This document shows, piece after piece, positions 32,447 to 41,900 of a stretch of DNA of 64,000 nt. Under the pieces are notes generated by a model, which searched no databases, was not told the origin of the DNA, and was given only the letters and a program-made list of their open reading frames with translations. Position 1 is the first letter of the stretch, and every line of letters begins with the position of its first letter. The stretch is taken from the NCBI RefSeq assembly GCF_036010325.1, contig NZ_CP108549.1, positions 4,340,001-4,404,000 of the forward strand, in the 5' to 3' direction. This DNA is from Streptomyces sp. NBC_01210. Lineage in GTDB: Bacteria; Actinomycetota; Actinomycetes; Streptomycetales; Streptomycetaceae. Made by a program: the position numbers and the translations under genes.

Positions 32447-34273
32447 CTACTGCACGACCGTGATCCGGTCGGCGGCCGGCGGCGTGATCGGCTTGGCCGC
32501 CGTCGAGTTCGCCACCAGGTAGGCGTTGAAGACATCCAGGTCGGAGGCGCCGACCAGCTTGTTCTTGTGCTCCTTCAGCACCGGGAAGCCGTCACCGCCG
32601 CCCGCCAGGAACTCGTTCATCGCGACCCGGTAGGTCTTCGCCGGGTCGATCGCGACGCCGTTCAGCTTCACCGAGGCCACATCGATCCGGGCCGCACCCG
32701 TCTTCTTCAGATCCAGGGTGTAGGTGAAGCCCTTCGAGACCTGAAGGATCTTCGGAGAGGCCTCGTTCGGGCCGCTGACCTGCTGCTGGAGCGTGGTGAT
32801 CAGCTGGGCGCCGGTCAGGTCGACGACGTTCATCATGTTGGTGAACGGCTGCACGGTGAACGACTCGCCGTACGTCACCACCCCGTCGCCCTCACTGCCC
32901 GAGGCCTTGAAGACCAGGTCGGACCTGATCCCGCCCGGGTTCATCAGCGCGAGCTGCGCCCCGCCCTTGTCCGCCGGGGCCAGGCCCTCGAGCTGCGCGT
33001 CCGCGATCAGGTCGCCGAGCGGCTTCTCGGGCGCCGTCGAGCCACGGCCGTTGATGTCGGCGGAGATCCAGCCCTGCGGGCGGTTCGCGACCGGCGCGGC
33101 AAGCTTGTTCCAGCGCGCGATGAGTGCCGTCATGTCCTCGGCCTTGGCCTGGTCACGGCTGACGATGCGGTTCGCCGACTTCACCGACGTACGGACGATG
33201 TCCTTGGTGCGACGGTCGTACGTGAGCGTGGTGTCCGTGTAGAGCTTGCCGTACGAGGCCGCCGAAGTGACCATGCGCGGCTTGCCGGACGGGTCCGGAA
33301 CCGTGCACACGTACGCCTGGTGGGTGTGGCCGGTGACCAGCGCGTCCACCTTGGGCGTGATGTTCTTGGCGATATCGACGATCGGGCCGGAAATGCCGTC
33401 GCCCGCGCCCGGCGAGTCGCAGTCGTAGTTGTACGAGGAGGAGGCCGGCGAGCCGCCCTCGTGGATCAGCGCGACGATCGACTTCACGCCCTGGCGGTCG
33501 AGCTCCTTGGCGTACTTGTTGATCGTCTCGACCTCGTCGTTGAACTTGAGGCCCTTGATGCCGTTGGCGTTGACGATGTCCGGCGTGCCCTCGAGGGTCA
33601 CACCGATGAAGCCGATCTTGACGCCGTTCTTCTTCCAGACCGTGTACGGCTTGAGGATCGGCTTGCCGGTCGTCTCCTTGGTGACGTTGGCCGCGAGGTA
33701 GGGGAAGTCCGCGCCCTTGAACTTCTTCCCCTTCTCGTAGCAGCCCTCGACCGGGTGGCAGCCACCCTTCTGGAGCCGGGCGAGCTCGACCGCGCCCTCG
33801 TCGAACTCGTGGTTGCCCACGGCCGTCACATCGAGGTCGATCTTGTTGAGCGCCTCGATGGTCGGCTCGTCGTGGAAGAGCCCGGAGAGCAGCGGGCTGG
33901 CACCGACCATGTCGCCGCCGGCGGCAGTGATGGAGTACGGGTGCCCCTTGCGCGCACCGCGCAGCGAGGTCGCCAGATACTCGGCACCACCGGCCGGGAT
34001 GGCCTTGACGGTGCCGTCGGCCTGCTTCTCACTGACCGTCCCGGCCGAGCCGGCGGGCGGCTCCAGGTTCCCGTGCAGGTCATTGAAGGAGAGCAGCTGT
34101 ACATCGACCGTGCGCGCGGGCGTGTGGTGACGGTCGCCGTGGCGGTCGCTGCTGCTGGTGGCATTGGCCGGCATCGCGGCGACGAGTGCGCCGACGGTGG
34201 CCAGTCCGGCGGCGGTGGCGAGTATCCGCCGGGTCCGCCGGGTCGCGCGGTTCTTCTGTTGTGTCGCTGACAT
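32447..34273 (-). CDS. Secreted 5'-nucleotidase / 2',3'-cyclic phosphodiesterase (UshA-like)
   Basis: 608 residues. An N-terminal signal (RR-containing, ending ANA) is followed by a calcineurin-like metallophosphatase domain: 'LSFNDLHGNLEP', 'GGDMVGASPLLSGLFHDE', 'VGNHEFDEG', 'GHTHQAYVC'. The C-terminal 5_nucleotid_C domain (~residue 390 onward) binds the nucleoside ('NPGGIRSDL', 'EFLAGGGDGF'). It releases phosphate from extracellular nucleotides. The ATG at 34273 follows AGGGGAC. I could not find a convincing PHO box, though phosphate control is expected. Confidence 0.92.
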   Translation of the reverse strand: MSATQQKNRATRRTRRILATAAGLATVGALVAAMPANATSSSDRHGDRHHTPARTVDVQLLSFNDLHGNLEPPAGSAGTVSEKQADGTVKAIPAGGAEYLATSLRGARKGHPYSITAAGGDMVGASPLLSGLFHDEPTIEALNKIDLDVTAVGNHEFDEGAVELARLQKGGCHPVEGCYEKGKKFKGADFPYLAANVTKETTGKPILKPYTVWKKNGVKIGFIGVTLEGTPDIVNANGIKGLKFNDEVETINKYAKELDRQGVKSIVALIHEGGSPASSSYNYDCDSPGAGDGISGPIVDIAKNITPKVDALVTGHTHQAYVCTVPDPSGKPRMVTSAASYGKLYTDTTLTYDRRTKDIVRTSVKSANRIVSRDQAKAEDMTALIARWNKLAAPVANRPQGWISADINGRGSTAPEKPLGDLIADAQLEGLAPADKGGAQLALMNPGGIRSDLVFKASGSEGDGVVTYGESFTVQPFTNMMNVVDLTGAQLITTLQQQVSGPNEASPKILQVSKGFTYTLDLKKTGAARIDVASVKLNGVAIDPAKTYRVAMNEFLAGGGDGFPVLKEHKNKLVGASDLDVFNAYLVANSTAAKPITPPAADRITVVQ

Positions 34274-34745
34274 CTGTCCCCTTGTCAGTTCAGCGTGGTG
34301 TGAGGGCTGCGAGCGGCAGCCTAGAGTCAACGCGCGTAGCACGACAGGGGCTAGCGGGTTACAACCTGGTTGCCTTCGTTCGTCAACGGGTAGTTCTCCG
34401 CGTTTCACCCGCACTGCGGACATATACGAGCAGGAACATCAGAAGGCGGCCGAACTGTCCTCGGACTTCTTGGAGTTGACCGGCAAGCTGAAGCCGGTCG
34501 CGCGGGGCGCGCGGGTGCGGAGCGCGCAGTGGGGCGCGCAGATGTGGGGCCCGCTCAAGGTGAACACCGGGATGATCGTCACGGAGTTCCCGGACCCGCG
34601 GGCTTCGACCGCGCCCATCTCCACTGCGTGCGGCAGACGGCATGCTCCGGCCCGATCCCACCGTCCAACAATCTGTTGAACAACTTCCACCGACCTGCGG
34701 GGCAAATGCCGAGCCGCGCAGATCCCGCACCCCCACCCCCCGCCG
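34274..34745. other. 472-bp intergenic region with no confident gene
   Basis: The region lies between two divergent genes. A plus-strand frame to 34679 has high third-position GC but no start codon in its plausible part. A minus-strand frame, 34439-34618 (59 codons), has an ATG with only a weak ribosome-binding site and two TTG codons. A CAACA-ATC-TGTTG palindrome sits near 34668-34680. I leave the region unassigned. Confidence 0.4.
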
Positions 34746-34751
34746 TACCCT
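34746..34751 (+). promoter_or_regulatory. -10 box of a leaderless mshD transcript
   Basis: TACCCT, 6 bp, then the mshD ATG at 34758. There is no SD sequence. Confidence 0.45.
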
Positions 34752-34757
34752 CGACCC

Positions 34758-35681
34758 ATGACAGACGCAACAGCCGCACTCGAGCCCGGCCGGCAGATTC
34801 AGACCCTCGAGGAGCTCACGCCCGAGCAGGCCCAGGCCGTACTCGGCATGCTCGGTCACGCCGCCCGGTCCGACGGGATGCAGGCCGTCTCCGAGCAGGG
34901 GCGGCTGCAGCTGCGCGGCGGGAAGCGGGAGGGCGTTCGGCATCTCCTTCTCACCGTCGCCAACGAGCTCGTCGGGTACGCGCAGCTGGAGGACACCGAC
35001 CCCGTCGAGGCCCCGGCCGCCGAGCTGGTCGTGCATCCCTCGCACCGCGGGCGCGGTCACGGGCGGGCGCTCGGGACCGCGTTGCTGGCGGCGTCCGGTA
35101 AGCGGCTGCGGGTGTGGGCGCACGGCGGGAAGTCAGCCGCGCGGCATCTGGCCCAGGTGCTCGGGCTGACCCTCTTCCGTGAACTGCGCCAGCTGCGGCG
35201 GCCGTTGAACCCGCTGAACATCCCCGAGCCGGTGTTCCCGCCCGGCGTCACCGTACGCACCTTCGTGCCCGGGCAGGACGACGCCGCCTGGCTCGCCGTG
35301 AACGCCGCCGCGTTTGCCCACCACCCCGAGCAGGGGTCCCTGACACAGCGGGACCTCGACGACCGCAAGGCCGAGCCGTGGTTCGACCCCAAGGGCTTCT
35401 TCCTCGCCGAGCGCGAGGGGGAACTCATCGGCTTCCACTGGACGAAGGTGCACGCCGCGGAGCACCTCGGCGAGGTGTACGTCGTCGGCATCCGGCCCGA
35501 GGCGCAGGGCGGCGGCCTCGGCAAGGCCCTCACCGCGCTCGGGCTGCGCCATCTCGCCGCCGAGGGGCTGCCGACCGCGATGCTCTACGTCGACGCGGAC
35601 AACACGGCCGCGCTGACGGTGTACGAGCGCCTCGGCTTTGTCACCCACGAGGTGGATCTCATGTACCGGACCGAGTCCTGA
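34758..35681 (+). CDS. mshD: Mycothiol synthase
   Basis: 307 residues with two tandem GNAT domains. The C-terminal, catalytic one has the acetyl-CoA loop 'RPEAQGGGLGKAL' and 'YVDADNTAALTVYERLGFVTH'; the N-terminal one has 'HPSHRGRGHGRALGTALL'. MshD transfers acetyl from acetyl-CoA to Cys-GlcN-Ins, the last step of mycothiol synthesis, the actinobacterial thiol. Length and end match the family. The transcript appears leaderless. Confidence 0.95.
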   Translation: MTDATAALEPGRQIQTLEELTPEQAQAVLGMLGHAARSDGMQAVSEQGRLQLRGGKREGVRHLLLTVANELVGYAQLEDTDPVEAPAAELVVHPSHRGRGHGRALGTALLAASGKRLRVWAHGGKSAARHLAQVLGLTLFRELRQLRRPLNPLNIPEPVFPPGVTVRTFVPGQDDAAWLAVNAAAFAHHPEQGSLTQRDLDDRKAEPWFDPKGFFLAEREGELIGFHWTKVHAAEHLGEVYVVGIRPEAQGGGLGKALTALGLRHLAAEGLPTAMLYVDADNTAALTVYERLGFVTHEVDLMYRTES

Positions 35682-35727
35682 CCGGGATCCCGCCGACGGA
35701 GTCCCGAGCGACCGAAAGGCCAGGGGC

Positions 35728-35749
35728 CGGGAGCAGTTGACTGCTCCCG
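35728..35749 (+). terminator. Terminator after mshD
   Basis: CGGGAGCAGT and ACTGCTCCCG pair perfectly around TG, an extended hairpin 47 bp downstream of the mshD stop. Confidence 0.6.
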
Positions 35750-35769
35750 CCGAGGGCGGAGGTGGCGGC

Positions 35770-36393
35770 GGTATGAGCTCACTCGCCCCAAGGGGCTGAC
35801 CTGGTCGGTCCTCCGGCTGCACCGCGCGCTGCTCGTCACCGCCGCCTTCCTCGCCGCCTCGGTGGCAGCCCCGGCCCGGTTCCGCGCGGTCGGGCTCGAG
35901 GCCGCGCGGGCCGGCGGCCCCTGCGGCTCCCCCGACTCGGGACTGCTGCGTGCCTCGAGGACTTCGCCTCGTCCCCGGCGTTCGAGTACAGCGGGAACAT
36001 GAGCCCCGCCGCCACTGTGATCGCGTGGCTGCCGCTCGCCGTCGCCGTCCACGTCGGCGGTGTCCGCACCGGCCGCGAGCTGGAGCGCGGCACGGCCGCC
36101 CCGTCCTGGACCCAGTCCGTCACGCCGTCACGCCGGCCCGCCGCCAGGCCGACCCTCCCGGCCCTGCTGATCACCGCGGGCTTTTCACCATGCTGTCGCT
36201 GATGCACCGGGTCCGTCGCGCCCTGCCCGCCGCCGGGTTCGCCCTCGTCGTCACCGGGTCCCCGATGGTGGCCGCCGCGCGTTACCGGGAGCAGCTCCGG
36301 CCGCTCCAACGGGTCGAGACGGGCATCGTCCCGGCCCTCACGGCAGCGGCGACGGCTGCGGTGTTTCTGATCCTGCGCCGCCGCCACGCCTGA
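35770..36393 (+). pseudogene. Decayed ABC-2 type permease
   Basis: Fragments in different frames resemble one streptomycete ABC-2 membrane protein. First comes 'LTWSVLRLHRALLVTAAFLA' with 'FRAVGLEAA...GGPCGSP', then 'FEYSGNMSPAATVIAWLPLAVAVHVGGVRTGRELERGTAAPSWTQSV' (landmarks GRELERGTA and WTQSVTP), then a last helix ending FLILRRRHA. 'GRELExGTAxxxWTQSVTP' is typical of these permeases as I remember. At least two frameshifts, and length about half of normal, show an inactive remnant. No ATPase partner is nearby. Confidence 0.65.
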
Positions 36394-36401
36394 GCCGTCC
36401 T

Positions 36402-36437
36402 CCCAGGCGTGGTGGACGAGGGGTCTCCACGCCTGGG
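36402..36437. terminator. Hairpin after the permease remnant
   Basis: CCCAGGCGTGG and CCACGCCTGGG form a perfect 11-bp stem with a 14-nt loop just after the pseudogene and upstream of ppk. It probably terminated the former permease gene and still insulates ppk. Confidence 0.6.
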
Positions 36438-36649
36438 GGCCCTCGGCCGGGGGCTGCGTAAAGCCCCGGCCGACCTCCGCTCATCACGACCGCGCCTGCA
36501 TGTCATGTCGTCGTTACCGGGCATTCAGACACCCTTGCGACCCTCTCTCAATGCAGCCCGCTGTGCCCGCCTCCCCCAACGGCAAGATCCCCCTCACCCC
36601 GGCCCCTTCCGACGCGCCCGTTTTCCTCTCCGCGCGGAACAATGGGTTC

Positions 36650-38878
36650 ATGAGCCACCAGCCCGCCGAGGTACCGGTCCAGCACCCCCAGCCGTCCGTC
36701 GGTTCCATCGCCGCGCACCGGCCGCACACCGTCGCGGCCACGGTGTCCGATCTCGAGCCCGACATCGATGCCGACCTCGACGCCTACGAGGAAGATCACG
36801 ACGGCGACGGCGCCGAATTGCCCCAGGGACGCTTCCTCGACCGCGAACGAAGCTGGCTCGCGTTCAACGAGCGCGTCCTGGAGCTCGCCGAGGATCCCGC
36901 CACCCCGCTGCTCGAACGGGCGAACTTCCTCGCGATCTTCGCGTCCAACCTGGACGAGTTCTTCATGGTCCGGGTGGCCGGCCTGAAGCGCCGTATCGCG
37001 ACCGGCGTCGCCACCCGCTCCGCGTCCGGTCTGCAGCCCCGCGAGGTCCTGGACCTGATCTGGAACCGCTCCCGCGAGCTCATGGCCCGGCACGCCGCCT
37101 GCTACCAGCAGGACGTCGCCCCGGCGCTCGCCGAGGAGTCCATCCACCTCATCCGCTGGCCCGACCTCACCGAGAAGGAGCAGGCCCGCCTCTTCACGCT
37201 CTTCCGGCAGCAGATCTTCCCGGTCCTGACCCCGCTGGCCGTGGACCCGGCGCACCCCTTCCCCTATATCTCCGGCCTCTCGCTGAACCTCGCGGTCGTC
37301 GTGCGCAACCCGGTCAGCGGCCACCGCCACTTCGCGCGGGTGAAGGTCCCGCCGCTGCTGTCCCGCTTCCTGGAGGCCTCCCCGCAGCGGTACGTCCCTC
37401 TCGAGGACGTCATCGCCGCGCATCTGGAGGAGCTGTTCCCCGGCATGGAGGTGCTCGCGCACCATATGTTCCGGGTGACCAGGAACGAGGACCTGGAGGT
37501 GGAGGAGGACGACGCGGAGAACCTTCTGCAGGCGCTGGAGAAGGAGCTCATGCGGCGCCGCTTCGGGCCGCCGGTGCGGCTCGAGGTCGAGGAGTCCATC
37601 GATCCGTACGTGCTCGATCTGCTGGTCCGCGAGCTGAAGGTGTCCGACGCCGAGGTCTATCCGCTGCCCGGTCCGCTGGACCTGACGGGCCTCTTCGGCA
37701 TCGCGAAGCTGGACCGGCCCGAGCTGAAGTACCCGAAGTTCATCGCGGGCACCCACCGGGATCTCGCCGAGGTCGAGTCGGCCTCCGCGCCGGACATATT
37801 CATGGCGCTGCGCGAGCGTGACGTACTGCTGCACCACCCGTACGACTCGTTCTCGACGTCCGTACAGGCCTTCCTGGAGCAGGCCGCGGCCGACCCGGAC
37901 GTGCTCGCCATCAAGCAGACGCTGTACCGCACCTCCGGCGACTCCCCGATTGTCGACGCGCTGATCGACGCCGCCGAATCGGGCAAGCAGGTCCTGGTAC
38001 TGGTGGAGATCAAGGCCCGCTTCGACGAGCAGGCCAACATCAAGTGGGCGCGCAAGCTGGAGGAGTCCGGCTGCCATGTCGTCTACGGTCTTGTCGGCCT
38101 GAAGACCCACTGCAAACTGTCGCTGGTGGTCCGCCAGGAGGGCGACACACTGCGCCGCTACTCGCACGTCGGCACCGGCAACTACCACCCGAAGACGGCC
38201 CGCCTGTACGAGGACCTGGGGCTGCTGACCGCGGACCCGCAGGTCGGGGCGGACCTCTCGGACCTGTTCAACCGGCTCTCGGGCTACTCGCGCCGCGAGA
38301 CGTACCGCCGTCTGCTGGTCGCACCCAAGTCCCTGCGCGACGGCCTGATCGCGCGAATAAACAAGGAAGCCGCACACCACCGCGCCGGACGGCCCGCCTA
38401 CGTACGCATCAAGGTCAACTCGATGGTGGACGAGGCGATCATCGACGCCTGCTACCGGGCGGCGATGGCGGGCGTGCGGGTGGACATCTGGGTCCGCGGC
38501 ATCTGCGCGCTGCGCCCCGGAGTCCCCGGCCTCTCGGAGAACATCCGGGTGCGCTCGATCCTCGGCCGCTTCCTGGAGCACTCCCGGATCTTCGCCTTCG
38601 GCAACGGCGGCGAGCCCGAGGTGTGGTTCGGCAGCGCCGACATGATGCACCGCAACCTCGACCGCCGTATCGAGGCACTGGTACGGGTCACCGACCCGGC
38701 CCACCGCGCGGCCCTCACCCGGCTGCTGGAGACCGGCATGTCCGACAGCACGTCCTCCTGGCATCTCGGCCCGGACGGCGCGTGGATCCGGCACTCCACG
38801 GACTCGGAAGGCCAACCGCTGCGGCACATACAGGAGATGCTCATAGACGCCCGGAGGCGCCGGCGTGCACAGCCCTGA
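36650..38878 (+). CDS. ppk: Polyphosphate kinase 1
   Basis: 742 residues from ATG 36650; an in-frame ATG at 36551 would add 33 residues and cannot be excluded. PPK1 domains are in order: N domain ('[15 protein letters not shown]'), head, and two C domains. The autophosphorylated His is His506 in '[12 protein letters not shown]'; '[19 protein letters not shown]' is also conserved. The enzyme reversibly makes polyphosphate from ATP. The acidic ~60-residue N-terminus is usual in Streptomyces. Overlaps the CHAD gene by 14 bp. Confidence 0.95.
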   Translation: MSHQPAEVPVQHPQPSVGSIAAHRPHTVAATVSDLEPDIDADLDAYEEDHDGDGAELPQGRFLDRERSWLAFNERVLELAEDPATPLLERANFLAIFASNLDEFFMVRVAGLKRRIATGVATRSASGLQPREVLDLIWNRSRELMARHAACYQQDVAPALAEESIHLIRWPDLTEKEQARLFTLFRQQIFPVLTPLAVDPAHPFPYISGLSLNLAVVVRNPVSGHRHFARVKVPPLLSRFLEASPQRYVPLEDVIAAHLEELFPGMEVLAHHMFRVTRNEDLEVEEDDAENLLQALEKELMRRRFGPPVRLEVEESIDPYVLDLLVRELKVSDAEVYPLPGPLDLTGLFGIAKLDRPELKYPKFIAGTHRDLAEVESASAPDIFMALRERDVLLHHPYDSFSTSVQAFLEQAAADPDVLAIKQTLYRTSGDSPIVDALIDAAESGKQVLVLVEIKARFDEQANIKWARKLEESGCHVVYGLVGLKTHCKLSLVVRQEGDTLRRYSHVGTGNYHPKTARLYEDLGLLTADPQVGADLSDLFNRLSGYSRRETYRRLLVAPKSLRDGLIARINKEAAHHRAGRPAYVRIKVNSMVDEAIIDACYRAAMAGVRVDIWVRGICALRPGVPGLSENIRVRSILGRFLEHSRIFAFGNGGEPEVWFGSADMMHRNLDRRIEALVRVTDPAHRAALTRLLETGMSDSTSSWHLGPDGAWIRHSTDSEGQPLRHIQEMLIDARRRRRAQP

Positions 38879-40004
38879 TATCTCCCGGCAGGACACTGCC
38901 GCCGTCCCGGCCGGTCTCCCGGCCGCGGTCACGGCGGGAGAGGCCCTTGCCCGGTATCTCCATGCGCAGGCGGGCGACTTCCTGCGCAGTCTGCGGCTGC
39001 ACAGCGAGAGCGGCGCGGACACGGTGGGCGTGGCGGCGGCCGCCCGCGCGCTGCGCCAGGCGTCCCGGCGGATCAGCGGAACGCTGCACACCTTCCGGCC
39101 GCTGCTCGACCCCGCCTGGGCGGACGGTCTGCGCACCGAGCTGGCCTGGCTCTCCGCCACTCTGGCCCAGGAGCACGCCTGCACCTCACGGCTCGGCCGG
39201 CTGCTGGAGGCGCTGTCCCGGCTATCGGGTGCGGTACCGCTGCCGCCCGCGAGGGGTCAGCTCGGCCCGCTCGAGGCCGCCACTTCCGAAGCCGCCACTT
39301 CGGAGGCCGGCGCTTCCGAGGCCGCCACTTCCGAGCCCGGCGCTTCCGAGCCCGGCGCCGAGACGCCCCGCAGTACCGGCACGCTCACGGTCGGTGCCGC
39401 ACGGGCCGGGGCCCTGCTGGAGCGGCAGCTGACCCTCGCCCGGACCCGCGCCCACTCCGCCGCGCTCCAGGCGCTCGGCTCCTCCCGCTTCCACGCGGTC
39501 GCCGACGCCGTCGCGGTACTCGCCTCCGAGCTGCCGCTCGGCCCGCCGGCCGGCGCCCCGGCCGCCGAGGCCCTGACGCTGCCCGCGGAGCTCGCCGAGC
39601 GCCGGTTCCTGGAGGCGGTGGCCGCACTGCCGCTGGCCCGCGCGGCACATCCGTACAACGCGGAGGCCCTGGTGCACGGCCTCGCCGCCGCATCGGCCGG
39701 AGAGGCGCAGGACGCGCCCTGGCACCAGGTGCGGCTGCTGCTGCGACTTCACCGGTACGCACAGGAGGTGCTGCACCCGAAGACGGATCCGGTGCTGTGC
39801 CATGCGGGGCTGGTCCTCGACCGCCACCGCGACGCCGCGGAGGCCGCTGATGCGGCCGCCACCGCAGCCCGTACGCCGCGGATCGCCCCGGCCACCGCGT
39901 ACGCCCTGGGTGTGCTGCACGCCGATCAGCGGCACGAGGTCGAGGCAGCCCGTTTCGCCTTCCAGCAGGTGTGGCAGAGGGCCGCGGCGGTGACGGCACC
40001 GTGA
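38865..40004 (+). CDS. CHAD-domain protein linked to ppk
   Basis: 379 residues. CHAD domains are helical with conserved His/Arg faces that bind polyphosphate; here '[31 protein letters not shown]' and '[16 protein letters not shown]' carry the basic positions. Residues ~138-168 are an insertion of near-repeats ([15 protein letters not shown]) encoded by repeated GCCGCCACTTCCGA-like DNA. The GTG start lies inside the ppk 3' end, giving translational coupling and strongly linking it to polyphosphate. Confidence 0.8.
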   Translation: MHSPDISRQDTAAVPAGLPAAVTAGEALARYLHAQAGDFLRSLRLHSESGADTVGVAAAARALRQASRRISGTLHTFRPLLDPAWADGLRTELAWLSATLAQEHACTSRLGRLLEALSRLSGAVPLPPARGQLGPLEAATSEAATSEAGASEAATSEPGASEPGAETPRSTGTLTVGAARAGALLERQLTLARTRAHSAALQALGSSRFHAVADAVAVLASELPLGPPAGAPAAEALTLPAELAERRFLEAVAALPLARAAHPYNAEALVHGLAAASAGEAQDAPWHQVRLLLRLHRYAQEVLHPKTDPVLCHAGLVLDRHRDAAEAADAAATAARTPRIAPATAYALGVLHADQRHEVEAARFAFQQVWQRAAAVTAP

Positions 40005-40014
40005 GGGCGGCGTC

Positions 40015-40440
40015 GTGAATCGCCTGGGGGACGACGTCGTGCCGGCCGCCGGCTGTGTGCTGTGGCGCCGCTCCCCGTACGGGGACGACGGTATCGAGAT
40101 CTGCCTCGTACACCGTCCCAAGTACGACGACTGGTCGCACCCGAAGGGCAAGCTGAAGCGCGGCGAGGACGCCCTTTTCGGCGCGCTGCGCGAAGTACTC
40201 GAGGAGACCGGCCACCAGTGCGTCCCCGGTGCCCGCCTCCCCACCGCGCACTACATTGCGAACGGACGCCCCAAGCAGGTCAGCTACTGGGCCGCCGAGG
40301 CGACCACGGGAACCTTCACCCCGAACGAGGAGGTCGACCGCATCCTCTGGCTCTCCCCGACAGCAGCCCGCAACCGCCTCACCCAGCCGCGCGACCGCAC
40401 GCTCCTGGACGCGCTGCTCGCGGCCCTCCACTCGGCGTGA
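40015..40440 (+). CDS. Nudix hydrolase (MutT1-like)
   Basis: 141 residues. The Nudix box is complete: G45 ... E51 ... R59-E60-V61, E63-E64, G66 (in 'GKLKRGED' and 'REVLEETGH'). 'HRPKYDDWSHPKGKL' preceding it is the pattern of mycobacterial MutT1-type diadenosine-polyphosphate or 8-oxo-dGTP hydrolases; the C-terminal histidine phosphatase domain of MutT1 is absent. It starts 10 bp after the CHAD gene, so it is third in the ppk operon. Confidence 0.88.
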   Translation: MNRLGDDVVPAAGCVLWRRSPYGDDGIEICLVHRPKYDDWSHPKGKLKRGEDALFGALREVLEETGHQCVPGARLPTAHYIANGRPKQVSYWAAEATTGTFTPNEEVDRILWLSPTAARNRLTQPRDRTLLDALLAALHSA

Positions 40441-40499
40441 ACCGCATGAACCGGCACGCCGAGTGGCGACACGGCGACAGGCACCAGGCCGCCCGACAC

Positions 40500-40543
40500 G
40501 GTTCACCTCCCGTTCACTCTCTCCCGTTGGCCGCTTCACCTGA
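40500..40543 (+). promoter_or_regulatory. PHO box upstream of pstS
   Basis: Four consecutive 11-bp units: GGTTCACCTCC, CGTTCACTCTC, TCCCGTTGGCC and GCTTCACCTGA. Three match the streptomycete PhoP direct-repeat unit (GTTCAYYYRCG-like), and the third is degenerate. TAATTT follows at 40550. The site lies 124 bp before the pstS start. It predicts PhoP-dependent induction under phosphate starvation. Confidence 0.8.
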
Positions 40544-40666
40544 TCTGCCTAATTTCGGCCCTACACGGTGACCGGCACAGGCTGGCCCCCCACCCCGAAC
40601 CACGCCGCCATGAACGCCAAAGACACCCGGTCAGCGTCCGGCGGCTCCTGGAAGGAAACACCCGAA

Positions 40667-41800
40667 GTGAAGCTTCAGCGCAAGAACGGGCTTCGCGCCA
40701 CCGCGCTCGGTGCCATCGCCGTGACCGGCGCCCTGGTTCTCACGGCGTGTGGCTCGGACGACAACGCAGGCGGCACCGGCGGCACGGGCGAGCAGACCAA
40801 CGCGGCGTCGAACATCAAGTGCGACGGCGCCAAGGGCAAGCTCCTGGCTTCCGGTTCCAGCGCGCAGAAGAACGCCATGGACCTGTGGGTCAAGAACTAC
40901 ATGGCCGGCTGCAAGGGCGTGGAGATCAACTACAAGGCCTCCTCGTCCGGTGAGGGCATCATCGCCTTCAACCAGGGCACCGTCGGCTTCGCCGGCTCCG
41001 ACTCGGCGCTCAAGCCCGAAGAGGTCACCGAGTCCAAGAAGATCTGCAAGGGCGGCCAGGGCATCAACCTGCCCATGGTCGGCGGCCCGATCGCCATCGG
41101 CTACAACGTGCCGGGCGTCGACAACCTGACCCTGGACGCCTCGACGATCGCCAAGATCTTCAACGGCAAGATCAAGAACTGGAACGACCCGGCGATCGCC
41201 GCCCTGAACAAGGGTGCCAAGCTCCCGGACAAGGCGATCCAGGCCTTCCACCGCTCCGAGGACTCCGGCACCACGGCGAACCTCGGCAAGTACCTCGGCG
41301 CCACCGCCAAGGCCGACTGGCCCTACGAGGCCGAGAAGAAGTGGCCGGCCCCGGGCGGCCAGGCCGCCTCCGGCTCCGCCGGTGTCGCCGCGCAGGTCAA
41401 GCAGGCCGAGGGCTCGATCGGCTACTTCGAGCTCTCGTACGCGACCTCGCAGTCCATCCCGACCGTCAAGATCAACACGGGTGCTGCCGCCCCGGTCGAG
41501 GCCAGCTCCGAGAACGCCTCCAAGGCGATCGCCGCCGCCAAGATCAAGGGCACCGGCAAGGACCTGGCCCTCGGTCTCGACTACACCACCAAGGCCGACG
41601 GCGCCTACCCGATCGTCCTGGTGACCTACGAGGTCGTCTGCGACACCGGCAACAAGGCCGACACCCTGGGCACGGTCAAGTCCTTCCTGACCTACACCGC
41701 CGGCGACGAGGGCCAGAAGCTCCTCTCCGGCGCCGGCTACGCCCCGATCCCGGCCGAGATCAACACCAAGGTCCGCGAGACCGTCGCGGGTCTGAAGTAA
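40667..41800 (+). CDS. pstS: Phosphate-binding lipoprotein PstS
   Basis: 377 residues. The signal peptide ends in the lipobox Leu-Thr-Ala-Cys. The mature domain has phosphate-binding loops 'LASGSSAQ', 'GFAGSDSALKPEE' and 'HRSEDSGTTANL'. It captures extracellular phosphate for PstCAB. The GTG at 40667 is chosen because the hydrophobic signal follows directly and GAAGGAAA lies upstream. AAG/GAC/GCC-rich codon use is extremely biased, consistent with high expression. Confidence 0.95.
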   Translation: MKLQRKNGLRATALGAIAVTGALVLTACGSDDNAGGTGGTGEQTNAASNIKCDGAKGKLLASGSSAQKNAMDLWVKNYMAGCKGVEINYKASSSGEGIIAFNQGTVGFAGSDSALKPEEVTESKKICKGGQGINLPMVGGPIAIGYNVPGVDNLTLDASTIAKIFNGKIKNWNDPAIAALNKGAKLPDKAIQAFHRSEDSGTTANLGKYLGATAKADWPYEAEKKWPAPGGQAASGSAGVAAQVKQAEGSIGYFELSYATSQSIPTVKINTGAAAPVEASSENASKAIAAAKIKGTGKDLALGLDYTTKADGAYPIVLVTYEVVCDTGNKADTLGTVKSFLTYTAGDEGQKLLSGAGYAPIPAEINTKVRETVAGLK

Positions 41801-41807
41801 CGCAACA

Positions 41808-41838
41808 GGCCGGCGGGGGCCCTGCGCTCCCGCCGGCC
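41808..41838 (+). terminator. Hairpin between pstS and pstC
   Basis: GGCCGGCGGG and CCCGCCGGCC form a perfect 10-bp stem with an 11-nt loop directly after the pstS stop. Such a hairpin would partly terminate transcription or protect pstS mRNA, giving excess binding protein over the permease. Confidence 0.6.
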
Positions 41839-41900
41839 ACCCATCCGGTGCACCGCCGCCAGGGGAGTCCCACAGCTCCCCGCCACAGACCGGAAAGATC

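Noticed and set aside
34375..34415. PHO box upstream of the 5'-nucleotidase
   Set aside because: GTTCGTCAACG, GTTCTCCGCG and TTTCACCCGC occur, but their spacing (15 and 10 bp) is not the 11-bp repeat and they lie on the strand opposite to the gene.
36548..39184. 878-codon minus-strand frame opposite ppk
   Set aside because: Antisense shadow of ppk; the plus strand encodes all PPK1 motifs.
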